From Pisaster brevispinus (taxonomy: Eukaryota > Echinodermata > Asteroidea > Forcipulatida > Asteriidae), in assembly GCA_023634235.1 (NCBI GenBank), contig JAMKCF010000002.1, forward strand, positions 15,495,091 to 15,559,090: DNA of 64,000 bases. The letters run 5' to 3'. Below are positions 1-9,889 of this stretch, in pieces; the stretch's first letter is position 1; every line of letters starts with the position of its first letter. The translations under genes and the position numbers were made by a program. The notes below the pieces were generated by a model. It had not been told where the DNA came from. It did not search any database and saw only the letters and a program-made list of their open reading frames with translations.

Positions 1-1794
1 TGAACCATGAGCGTTGATAATTAAGTGATGTTTGATCGTTTTAATAGACCTAAGACCAAAAAAAAACCCCCAGAAGGCGTGATGTAGAAAGGAAAGATGT
101 GATGAATTGCTTGCTTTGATCTCCATGATCTCCGTGTTTGTATTCGCCGAGGTAAACGTTGTTGTATACCACAGTCAAGACACCCAGAGTTGTGTCTTTT
201 GCATTAAATATGCACTCTGATTACATGCTGTGTGTACTGATGGGTGAGGTAACTGGATTTCAGTCTGAAGACTGGATGATGAACTTTCTTGAGTCATGGA
301 TTGAGGCTGAATGGATGGTTGGGAGCGACTGAGAAACTTGGCGGATGCAGTGTTAATTTGGGGGAACACGTTCCTGGTGGGAACAGGAGTTTTCGTCTTG
401 AATATTTGGGGCAGTAATGTGCTCTTGTTCATGATTTTTAGAAAAGTCTGTAGCATCTTGTTTGTTTGTTTAGATGAGCTTCCCGACTAGGAAACTGGGC
501 AAAGCTTCCATAAGGCGATATAAACCCCAAGCTGGCAACAGCCAATCTCTCTCATACAAACATTGGTTTAACGTCATGATTATGAATTGCACGAATCAAT
601 AACTTGTGATTCAGCATAACTAGAGGACAATACTTATTCCAGTCATTGAATCCGTGGTAAGCTTGACCAGATTCAAACTTGAAAAAAAAAAAAAAATGAA
701 AAATCATCCCTTTTTATTCCTTGACTCTCCATGATGATTCGTCAACTCCTGCACTCATACATTTAATGTATCAAATTTTGAAAGTAGCATTTGTATTTGA
801 AGCAAACAAAAAATGAATTTTTGAATTTTAAATTTTTACTTTTGTTTTCATGCAAATTGGACCCCAAAACAAGGCTTAGAAGCCACTCTTGATATGGGGC
901 TGCTAGAAGAAATTATTTAACATGAAAATAACTCCGGGGAGATGAAGGTAGGAATCGATATTCCTCTTAAAATAGTCCAAATTGTAGGATGGAGGGAAAG
1001 ATGCACCAGGCAAGGAGTTCCAAAGAGGTGCAGAATTTTCTCCTTCCCCTCTCCTGCCTCTCTATCCTGCCCCTCTATCCATCACCTGTCACTTACGCAG
1101 CCAACAGATGACCATCCCTCAAGCTTTTTGAATAATTGACCACATCCAAGGGCTGTTTGGTCAATACACATCACAAAGTGTGTGCGTGTGTGTGTGTGTG
1201 TGCCTGTGCCATCTACGTGAAACATACGTCAATAAAACGCTTGCTAGACGTGTCTACCCTTACACGTAAACCGGTGTCTACAGCGTGTGCATTAGCACTG
1301 CATTGTTTACCCCCAGGGTGGGAGGGGGGTGGAGATTACCCCTGGGTAGGGGAATATGCAGGAAATAGATTCACACCTCCAACCAGTTTTGCAAGGGGTA
1401 GCAGTTTATTTCATGATAAGAATGATGTTGCTGTGGTGAATGTGATAAGGCTCTGCATCCTTGAATTGTAAGTGGGAAGGTGGCCATGAAAGGAAACTAT
1501 AGAATTATCCAAATACAGCGGGACATTACAGAATTTGAACAGCATTGTTAAATAATCAAGTTTTGTGAAAGTCCTTATAATGATTTGACCATGGGTGTGT
1601 TTTAAGTGTTCTATTTTTGTAACTGATCATTAAGAGATAAATGTCGATGTCTTGCATTGGTTACACTCACCTCGGATGCTTCATTTGATGAAAACAACTG
1701 GAGAAATTGTGTGAATCTTAAGGACGTGCTCAAAATTAATAAGATGGAAAATGTAACTATTCACAGATTCACATGTAACTTACATGGTGTGAAG
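1..1794. other. No recognised gene
   Basis: AT-rich single-copy-looking DNA with a GT-microsatellite at about 1178-1203. A Ser/Gln-rich open frame on the - strand (456-175) lacks recognisable domains, and I could not support it as an exon. Confidence 0.5.
1178..1203. repeat. (GT)n microsatellite
   Basis: About 12 GT dinucleotides with one C interruption. Confidence 0.9.
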
Positions 1795-2062
1795 ATGGTC
1801 ATGGTTGAAAATTTCCATTGAAATATTTTTGCTTAAAAATGCTGGTGTTTTTTTTTTAGAGAATGAGTAAAACAAGTAGTTTTGATCTTGTAAGACCAAA
1901 ACCTGATGTTTGAGAACAGTGAATATTTATTATTTTTATTTTTCATTATTTTCTTGTGACTCTGATGACCGATTGAGCTCAAACTGTCCAGGTTTGTTGT
2001 TTCATTTTGATCTTGGGTCACATAAAGTTTGGATACCGGTCTTTGACAATTACCAATGTTGC
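1795..2062. mobile_element. MITE-like repeat, family A copy 1
   Basis: Shares an ordered series of segments with 21513-21755 and, inverted, with 49888-50146: ATGGTCATGG, GTAGTTTTGATCTTG, CAGGTTTGTT and CTTTGACAATTACCAATG. From memory, this resembles abundant non-autonomous DNA elements of sea stars. No coding capacity. Confidence 0.7.
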
Positions 2063-2065
2063 TTG

Positions 2066-2770
2066 TGTGCATTGGGCAAAATTTGATATATTTTGTCTGA
2101 CACTGGCTGACTGATATACACAGCTTTTTCAGACTCTTTTAAAGCAAGGACAAATATCTTGGAAATTTGAATGTATTTTGTCCAACATGTAGTTTGGTTG
2201 TGTGAAGTAAAGAATTTATGTAAGCAAGCCTGCCCATTACAGCAGTTTTAACAGTGTACCTTTTCAATAAAACATGATTATATTTACCAAATATCTTATG
2301 GATAAAGAGTTCATACTGGTTAAGCTATGACCTTGTCATTTCTGAACAAGCCATGCTGAAGTAACACCATCTCTCACAAACTCAAAGGTCCCCATGAAGG
2401 GGGCCAGAAAGTGTCTAAATTAAAAATGATTTGGAAGTTGCTAAGATGAGTCACAGTCCATCCCTTTTCTAAGTCAACTCTCACGCATCGTCGGAGCATC
2501 TGCGGCTGACTGACTGAAATGCAAATAGCAAATTTGATTTCTGGAGTTGATAACGTACGAAGCCTCCGGCCTTATCTAGAGATTCCGCGAAGCTGAAAAC
2601 ATTTAACCTTGGCGAAATTGCCTCGCATACTTTTAAGAAAGGGTGGATGCGTAATAATTGCCTTGCTTTTTGGCGCGATACGGAATTGCGCTGGACGAGG
2701 GTGCGATTTGTGAATGCTGGCGAGAGAAATTAAAACAAGAAAAAAAAACCCCATATTATATTACTTTGGT
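2066..2770. other. No recognised gene
   Basis: AT-rich sequence with no conserved peptide or clear repeat seen. Confidence 0.5.
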
Positions 2771-2774
2771 TTTT

Positions 2775-2960
2775 ACTTTACATACTCAGTGCTTTCACGA
2801 GACCTGCGGAAAACAAAATCTACCGGCCCATTGCTTAGATGGGATTCAAACCCACACCATTCAAGAGCAGATGTCTTACCACTAAACCACTAACGGCAAG
2901 AGGCCAGTTCGAATCCCGTAATTAGCAGCGGGCACCTAAACAATTTCGATAGATGTAATA
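2775..2960 (-). mobile_element. tRNA-derived SINE, family 2
   Basis: Read on the - strand, it carries a tRNA-like head: TTTAGTGGTAAGACATCTGC (A-box region) and GTGTGGGTTTGAATCC (B-box region). It ends with the shared tail segment ACTCAGTGCTTTC. Copies occur at about 3020, 36540 and 61370. It is degenerate and not a functional tRNA. Confidence 0.75.
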
Positions 2961-3019
2961 ATTGCATCGGGAATAAAGATTTTAATTTGTGGTTTACCTA
3001 AAATATTTGTGTGTCAAGC

Positions 3020-3112
3020 ACTGTATACTCAGTGCTTTCCCCGAGTCCTGTGGAAATCAAATCCTTGGGCATACTTATAATTGGGTGGGATTCGAACCCA
3101 CAACCCCCTCCA
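3020..3112 (-). mobile_element. tRNA-derived SINE, family 2, truncated second copy
   Basis: It repeats ACTCAGTGCTTTC and TGGGATTCGAACCCACAACC from the copy just before it, in the same orientation. The A-box part is missing. Confidence 0.7.
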
Positions 3113-3114
3113 AA

Positions 3115-5220
3115 CCAATTAAAATTCCCCTCTTGACTTAGTCCAATTTCATTGGGCTGTTATCACTCTCAATATGTCTTAACGAATTCAAAAACATTTC
3201 TCAGTTAAAACAGGCTGCCAGAAAAAAATGTTGTATTTTGTCTCAATAGTCACAAGGAGTTTTGATTGATGAATTTCAGAAATACTCGAAGATAATTGGC
3301 TTTGCTCCCCTTAATATTACAAATGCATCATTTGAATATTTCGATTCCCAGCTCAAGAAAATTTTAATGGATGAGAAAGTCCCTCAGGACGGACGTTGAA
3401 TCGATTTCTGCTTCATTTGAAATTCTTATAGAGCAACCCCTGATGAATATGTAGAGATATCCCCCCCCCCCTATATTTTCTGGGTGTATTGGAGCAAATT
3501 ATAATAGATGTCATGAATGACAAATATTTTGTTTCGTTGAAGTGAGTGATCGCACTCAGTACCAAGAAGACACCTCATCGTGATGGTTGAGCCAATTCGC
3601 TGCAATTAAGCCCTTCAATAAGGCTGATCGATAGCAAGATGGGGGAAGGAAAAAAAAACCACAACAACAACATGCAAAGTTAGGCTAACACTTTTTTTCA
3701 GGTCAGGAGTAACATTGTGTCACCACATCGGGCGTGATGAGCAATGCCCCAATCAATAAATTACCCAGTTGTTTTTTTCATGTCCACCCGTTTTTTCGTC
3801 TCGGTTTTGTTTCAGCGTTATTAACCATACATTTCAGGGCCCCTTAGGCTTATGCAGCATTAATGGTTCAACAAGCCCTCTGGATAGGTAGAGGGAAACC
3901 ATGGCTCTGAATGACTAATTTGTCGATTTCTAAGTCAGCCTCCGAGGGGAGAGGGGGGAGGAATAAAAAAAGAAGAGGAAAATCTTGCTTTGCATATTGC
4001 CCAGACTCCTCCGATGTTCTTGTGGTTGGATGCGAATCTTCAGTTTCTACATTCCGTCATCTGGATAGCTGTGAAGACTCTCCGCTGAGGTGTACCGGGA
4101 TGTACTGAGGCATTCTCAACGGGACGGCTAGGGGGACTGGCTATCCTCTTGTCCAATCTATTTGAAGTGGCGGGCCGACGTGACTTTGTGATCTTTTAAA
4201 GTTCCAAAGGGGAATGGCATGCTCTGGCCTGTTCTGGAATTAACAATTATCCAGGCGATGTTTTGGCTGTCTCGAGGAAGAGGTGTGCTTGTCGTGGAGC
4301 TGGAGGTTTAGTCGATGGACATGAATGTTCACTCCGGGAGGAGTGAACTGCAATTTATGTGGTAACTTCTTTGAGAGGCTACATTCTGTGACTTTTGTTT
4401 CGGAGACAGTTTCAGATTACATCAGGCACAGTTTGACATGCTTTAGTGCAAAGTGCAGGTGAACTTCATACTGGAAATCAAGACTTGGATGAAGGAACAT
4501 GGAGTAAGCAGTGTTAGTGGTTGCAGAAGCGCGGTGACAGAGAGTCAAAGTACTTTCCCCTGTCTTAAGATCGGCCAGAGCGTCTCTTATTCCAAAGATG
4601 ACAGTTGAGATAAATCAGCACTTCAACTGGGCGCAAAATCACAGCATTGATAAGAAACTAATCACAGTGTTGTAACAGTATCTCGTTGTAGCCTTCAAGG
4701 AAGATCCCATCTATAGTGACAGATCTGAGTGGATGGAGAGCCTGTGCGAGTGTGGGCAGAAGTTCCAATTTGGTTGTGAGCAAGAATTTTCCTGAAGTGG
4801 TGTCAAACTCTGGAATTTGAAACTTCATGGATACCACACCCTAACCGATTCTTTCCCTCCGTGCGTGGAATATTGCAGCTTTCAATATTGTTCTTCTTTA
4901 GCTATGGATTTTGCTTGGGCTACAGCTCTTATGTGTACTCCAAAGAAAAAAGCAAGGTAGATCTATTTTTTTAAAATTCTTGCCCAGTGAAGTGGTGGGT
5001 GTTTAATTTGGGGTAATGTTGTTGTTAGGTTGATTCGTTAAGCTCCGCCCACCAATAGCGATTGTTTATTGACATCACATGTTATGGAAGCGCGTACGCA
5101 AGCATGCACTTACCTTGCCTTACCTTGCCTTACACCACACACAAAAGGCATGATGCAGCCATCCAGATGGTGGAAGTTTTAACATTTAGTAGTGGGATTT
5201 TAGTGTCAAGTAATAAACCA
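3115..5220. other. No recognised gene
   Basis: Single-copy-looking DNA with short C-runs. Around 5043-5062 a GCTCCGCCCACCAAT string resembles GC and CCAAT boxes, but no nearby exon supports a promoter. A short CCTTACCTTG direct repeat lies at about 5111-5135. Confidence 0.45.
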
Positions 5221-5224
5221 CAAG

Positions 5225-5345
5225 GGAAACTGACTGGGTAATTTTTTTTATGATTTGGGGTTTGAACAAAGTAAAACTGACTTGGGTGGGACTTGAACCT
5301 GGGTCCTCCAGATTAACGTGCCGTCTCTCTACCACAGGGATTCTA
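5225..5345 (-). mobile_element. tRNA-derived SINE, family 1 (degenerate)
   Basis: Contains TTGAACAAAG, then GTGGGACTTGAACCTGGGTC (inverted B box) and an inverted A-box region, as in the copies at 8155 and 59605. Confidence 0.65.
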
Positions 5346-5659
5346 ATGTGTTGAACTTTTGTCCGTCTTTTGGATGTGCGTTCACATTGTCTTTTGTTTG
5401 ATGAGCTTGTTAGAATACAATGGTCTTGTAATCCCGAAGCTGTGGTTCAAATCCTTGTCATTTCATTTGACAGTGCTTGAAATAAGTCTTGTCATGTAGA
5501 TACCGAACCACAGCTGGTTCTCTTGTGTTGTTAGGAGAGAAACTGACATCCCTTGATGTGATTTACAGGTTGTGGAGATGGAATTTATCTTTAAAAAATA
5601 AAACACGAGAGCTTAGTGATGAAAGCACTTTCCATGGAAAGCTCCAAAAATATCTTATA

Positions 5660-5667
5660 ACAGAACT
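5660..5667. repeat. Target-site duplication ACAGAACT (left)
   Basis: An exact 8-bp direct repeat with 6688-6695, directly flanking the inverted-repeat element. Confidence 0.85.
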
Positions 5668-6687
5668 ATGGTGGCCCTGAAGGGACATCGCATATCGCAA
5701 ACGTGTGCGCATACGTATGCGATGTCGCGAAATTTATCGCGAATATGTGCGCACACGTATGCAATGTCGTGAAACAATTCGCGAATATGTGCGCACACGT
5801 ATGCAATGTCGTGAAACAATTCGCGAATATGTGCGCACACGTATGCAATGTCGTGAAACAATTCGCGAATATGTGCGCACACGTATGCAATGTCGTGAAA
5901 CAATTCGCAAATATGTGTGCACACAAGTGCAATGTCGTGAAACAATTCGCGAATATGTGCGCACACGTGTGCAATGTCGTGAAACAATTCGCGAATATGT
6001 GTGCACACGTTTGCGAATTCATTTGCAATGTCGTGAAACAATTCGCGAATATGTGCGCACACGCTTGCGAATTCATTTGCAATGTCGTGAATTTTATTGC
6101 ATACCTTGTCGCATACCTTTGGGGTGGTGTCATTTTGCGGGCAATTTGTTAGTAACCTAGGGAGTATGCAAGTGGCCCGGTCACATTTTAGTGTGGCCAT
6201 GTCTAGCCGGCCAGCCACATGTTGATGGTACAGCATCATATCACAAAACAAAAGGTCCATGCAAACAATCGTCGGACTATTCTCACTAAAATGAGCACCG
6301 GTACAATGGTTAGTATAATAGTTATTCACTTATTAGAAAAGCGTGAGGAACAGAGTGCGCTCGAAGGTAAATTAGTCAGACCCTATTTATATCTATTTGT
6401 ACGTCTCGATCCCAGACTAGCTGCTACAACTCCCCAGTTCATTAGGAATTTTATTGAATGGTATGCGACAAGGTATGCAATAAAATTCACGACATTGCAA
6501 ATGAATTCGCAAACGTGTGCGCACATATTCGCGAATTGTTTCACGACATTGCACACGTGTGCGCACATATTCGCGAATTGTTTCACGACATTGCATACGT
6601 GTGCGCACATATTCGCGATAAATTTCGCGACATCGCATACGTATGCGCACACGTTTGCGATATGCGATGTCCCTTCAGGGCCACCAT
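5668..6687. mobile_element. Foldback DNA transposon, 1,020 bp
   Basis: Long terminal inverted repeats face each other. The left arm is 5668-6117 and the right arm 6460-6687, both beginning ATGGTGGCCCTGAAGGGACA at their outer ends. Each arm is built of tandem 42-bp (some 54-bp) units. An 8-bp target duplication ACAGAACT flanks it exactly. The middle (6118-6459) is about 340 bp with no recognisable transposase, so it is non-autonomous. An 8-bp duplication fits hAT- or P-like enzymes among others; the superfamily is unknown. Confidence 0.9.
5756..6090. repeat. 42-bp tandem units in left foldback arm
   Basis: The segment GTCGTGAAACAATTCGC recurs every 42 bp from 5766 to 5976, then at wider spacing where a 12-bp insertion (TTGCGAATTCAT) lengthens the unit to 54 bp. 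Each unit contains the palindromes TGTGCGCACA and ATTCGCGAAT. All frames stay open because 42 is divisible by 3; the ORFs are by-products. Confidence 0.92.
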
Positions 6688-6695
6688 ACAGAACT
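6688..6695. repeat. Target-site duplication ACAGAACT (right)
   Basis: Matches 5660-5667 exactly. Confidence 0.85.
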
Positions 6696-8150
6696 GTATT
6701 TTTGTTTTCTTGTTAAATTGATTAATTAAAGATGTAAACAACTCATTCAAGAAACAATATGAATTTCATTAACACTGTCACACCTCCGACTTGAGCAATT
6801 AGAGCTACTTTATGCATCTAAGTTTGTGAAGTTTCAATCATTTCTCATGAATATTCAGTGTAGATCAATTTGCATATATATGCAAAATAAGGTATGTTTT
6901 TTTTTGGATTAGCTAGAAAAGTTGTTCTCACTTGGCCCATCAGGAGTGCAACATTATTGTCAAAGGCAGCCAAATTATCCTTGGCAGGGATACAATTTCA
7001 AGAAAATTTTTGACTAGACCACAGGTGTTATAACTCAGACCTTTTACTGGACCAGAAGTATTCTCACAAGACATAAAACAGTTCTTTCTTTTTGCTTTGC
7101 ATTTAGGATGAGGTTGGAAAATAAGAAGCTAAAGTATGCATTGTTAAATTTCTTTAAACCTGGTTGGAAACACTAGACGGGAGGACTTGTTTAGTTTTGG
7201 TGGTTAATCCTTAAAAATTAAAATGACTGAACTCGGCCTGTGAATTAGTGGGTATTTCAAGCCGTGGTTGGTCTTGGATGAACTATGGTATTGTGGTTAC
7301 AGATTTTTTTTTTAGTATGATAATATGATAGTTAACATTTAGGGAAAAACAATTTATGAGGATGTCTTAAATTTTCCCCTAGGAGCATTCTTTCTAATTG
7401 TCTAGATTTCAAGACATCACCTTACCAACTTTCATAATTCTCCTCATTCTAAATTGAACAATTAAATTTGTATCAACTTCTGTGAGAAATTGTCTAGAAA
7501 GTTACTTATTTGTTTGAAGGAGTGAGTTCAACAGTGTTTCGGTGGTAAGACTGATTAGAGATAGTAAATTCGGTTCAGAAATAGAAGCCATTATGGGTAG
7601 GATTAGTCCAAAATCACTGTGCATACATAAATCAGCTTGCCAATAATAGACAGACGCATGTGTGTCATCAGAATTACTGAAAAATTGTCCAACGTTGCTA
7701 TCTTCTTCGGTTTGAAGAAGTGAGCCCTCTTGTGTTCAAGACAGGGTAATACTCTCCTCATCAGTTGTCCTCTTCAAGGTGAATGAAATCTTCAGATGAA
7801 GTTGCATCCACTGGGATTTTGATAGTGAGCCCTCTGTTGGTTTGCTGTTGGTTTATCAGAGTCCGTTGGATTATTTTGAAGATGAGATGGATTCTTGGCA
7901 TTGATACAGCTTGTCAGTCTTGTAGGAAACATCTGAGAAATTTCAACAAATCTTTTTAAAAAACTTGTAAAAATGTTAAAGTAGGATAAACATGTAAATA
8001 CTTTAACAATGAAATAGTTTTGTTACAGTGAAGAAATCTATCTTAGTGTTCTCATAATTTGTAAATAACATTTTAAAACAAACAACCTTTACCATGCCCC
8101 CAAAAACTCAAAACCCCCAAGAAAACCCCCCCCCCCAAAAAAAAAAGCTG
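6696..8150. other. No recognised gene
   Basis: AT-rich DNA without conserved peptides. It ends in a C11/A10 homopolymer junction at 8126-8146. Confidence 0.5.
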
Positions 8151-8154
8151 CTAA

Positions 8155-8290
8155 GGTCATTTTTGGTTGAACAAAGAACAATTAAATTGTAAATTTTACA
8201 AGAGTGGGATTTGAATCTGGGACCTCAGGATTAAAGTTCCAGCACTCTACCAACTGAGCTATCTAGCCTTTGTGCTGGCTGTCTCCTATT
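8155..8290 (-). mobile_element. tRNA-derived SINE, family 1
   Basis: On the - strand it reads GGCTAGATAGCTCAGTTGGT (A box), AGAGTGCTGG, and GGTCCCAGATTCAAATCC (B box). It is the best-preserved tRNA-like head of the family, but what follows is SINE body (inverted TTGAACAAAG), not a tRNA 3' end. Confidence 0.8.
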
Positions 8291-8540
8291 TTACTAATAT
8301 CTTTGCACAGGATGCTTATTTTAATGATATTAATGTTTCATTTCTATTCATACCCTGACTCTTTCAACTGTGGTAAGCTTGTAATTCAAGATGCCGGTAA
8401 TCACATCATGTGCTACAATCCCATGGCTACATGCCATTAATCTTTAAGACTTCGTATGCGATTAAAGTCTGCTGGGAAATCAGCTTCTGAATCACATCTT
8501 CCCAAAGTCAAGTAACCAAATCTCACCAGTTGCACATTAG

Positions 8541-8655
8541 GCCGTATCCAAATTGGCCGCTACAGCTACGAAAGTTGCCGAGGGTTTTGCTAAGGACTTA
8601 CTTATGATGATGTGGAAATCTTGCTGTAGCAGTAGCCGCCAATTTGGATACTGCC
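8541..8655. mobile_element. Palindromic MITE, about 115 bp
   Basis: It starts GGCCGTATCCAAATTGGCCG. Its end, inverted, reads GGCAGTATCCAAATTGGCGG. There is no coding sequence and no clear target duplication. Confidence 0.75.
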
Positions 8656-8663
8656 TCACTCCT

Positions 8664-8844
8664 TATAGACCTGTATCATGGTGCGGCCATCTTGATTTTT
8701 CTCCCACTCAAATCAATGTAACCAGACCGAGGCTGGAAGGGCAAATAGTCTGGTTCCTTTTTGTACAATGAATATTAGCATTCATTACTGTGATTGAATA
8801 CAAGGAACATGACCAAGATGGTGGCAGCATGATAATGGTCTATA
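8664..8844. mobile_element. Palindromic MITE, about 181 bp
   Basis: It starts TATAGACCTGTATCATGGTG. Its end, inverted, reads TATAGACCATTATCATGCTG. Both ends contain CCATCTTG further in. A partial relative lies near 48690 (GTGGTGCAGCCATCTTG). Confidence 0.75.
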
Positions 8845-9104
8845 GACTTTGATCAGTAGTCATCTTTGCCAGAGTCCCAGATTACACCTTGATAATAACA
8901 ATTTATGTTCGAATTTTCGTTAGAGAGTGCCAGACTATTTTGCCTCCCAACCACTCTGAGATATTTTGTACGAATACACTTCAAAATAAACTTATATGGT
9001 TCTCAGTGTTTTCATGGATAAGGTCAAAGCTAAGGTCAACACAAACCTGGATGACCTGACCTATACGCGCTGGCTCTGACTGCACCATTCTTGCTTTACA
9101 TAGA

Positions 9105-9390
9105 ACTGTAAATTCTTCTGGTGACAATGCTTTCACTAACGCAGCTCCCAGACTTTGGAATAAACTGCCTTCTCAAGTCAGATTGTTAGACACTATTCAA
9201 TCATTTAAGAAGCACCTAAAGACACACTTATTTTCAACTTTGTAGTATTCTTGTTTTTTTATGTTAGATCATCCTTTTTTTGAACGATCAATCTATCTGG
9301 TGAGGTTTAATGCTTGTCGTAGCACTGTGATCTATATGAAATAGCACTGTATAAGAACTTATTAGTATTATTCATTGTTATAAGAAATTG
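9105..9390 (+). pseudogene. LINE 3' end: C-terminus of reverse-transcriptase ORF
   Basis: The frame ending at the TAG at 9243 reads GDNAFTNAAPRLWNKLPSQV and SFKKHLKTHLFSTL, the typical C-terminal tail of CR1/L2/Rex1-like non-LTR retrotransposon polymerases. It is 5'-truncated and dead, and ends in AT-rich tail sequence. Confidence 0.8.
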
Positions 9391-9614
9391 GGATGCCTTG
9401 AAGAAAGTGTTCAAACTTAATGTGTTGTGTCTTGTTATGTAGTAATTACATCAAGGAGCATCTGCCATCAGGGACACCTAAGAGTTCTCTTTCGCTACTG
9501 TCTGAACCCTGGGGATCGGACTGAGCCAGGTGTCTGCTTCCCGGGAAGACGGGGAAATTTGTTTTGTCGGGTTTCACCTGAGAGTGTTGGTGTGTGCTTT
9601 TTTAATCTCTATAG

Positions 9615-9886
9615 GTATAGAGCTGACTAAATAACCTCACACCGTGTTCATGTTTTGTGTGATCAACCATGGAGCTATAAACTAGTTTATAGTTCCATGG
9701 ATCAACCATATAGGGGGGCCTACATGAATTAACAAACCTGTGAAAATTTGGGCTTAATTCCTTGCGTGAGTCAAGAGAACATAGTGAAAAACATGTGCAA
9801 AAATATGAAGGTTTTCAGGTACAGTTTTGCTTGAATATTTCAGAAAGAAACATTTCACAGAAAAAAAGGTTGAACTTCATAATCAG
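9615..9886. mobile_element. MITE-like repeat, family B copy 1
   Basis: Aligns with 33151-33436 in the same orientation through TAGAGCTGAC, GTTCATGTTTTGTGTGATCA, AACAAACCTGTGAAA, GTCAGGAGAA-like and CTTCATAATCAG. It carries the extra palindromic insertion described separately. Confidence 0.7.
9667..9700. repeat. Near-perfect 34-bp palindrome in repeat family B copy
   Basis: It runs CCATGGAG to TTCCATGG around a perfect 18-bp core CTATAAACTAGTTTATAG, with one mismatched pair. It is absent from the sister copy at 33190-33200 and flanked by a duplicated ATCAACCAT. Confidence 0.9.
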
Positions 9887-9889
9887 TAA

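Noticed and set aside
175..456. Ser/Gln-rich ORF on the - strand as an exon of a neighbouring gene
   Set aside because: Compositional bias only. No domain and no clear splice sites.
2820..2890. tRNA-like sequence on the - strand
   Set aside because: Imperfect arms and a repeated SINE body at 3020, 36540 and 61370.
5043..5070. GC-box/CCAAT-box promoter
   Set aside because: Two short motifs without any nearby exon, start codon or other promoter evidence.
5655..6721. Long ORFs on both strands (up to 224 codons) with Cys/His-containing repeats such as CAHVCNVVKQFANM
   Set aside because: The 42-bp unit is divisible by 3 and lacks stops in most frames, so every frame of both strands is open. The sequence is the arm of a foldback element, and no frame is favoured.
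8200..8275. tRNA gene on the - strand with good A and B boxes
   Set aside because: The acceptor stem cannot be paired and the flanks match a SINE found elsewhere in the window. It is the tRNA-derived head of SINE family 1.
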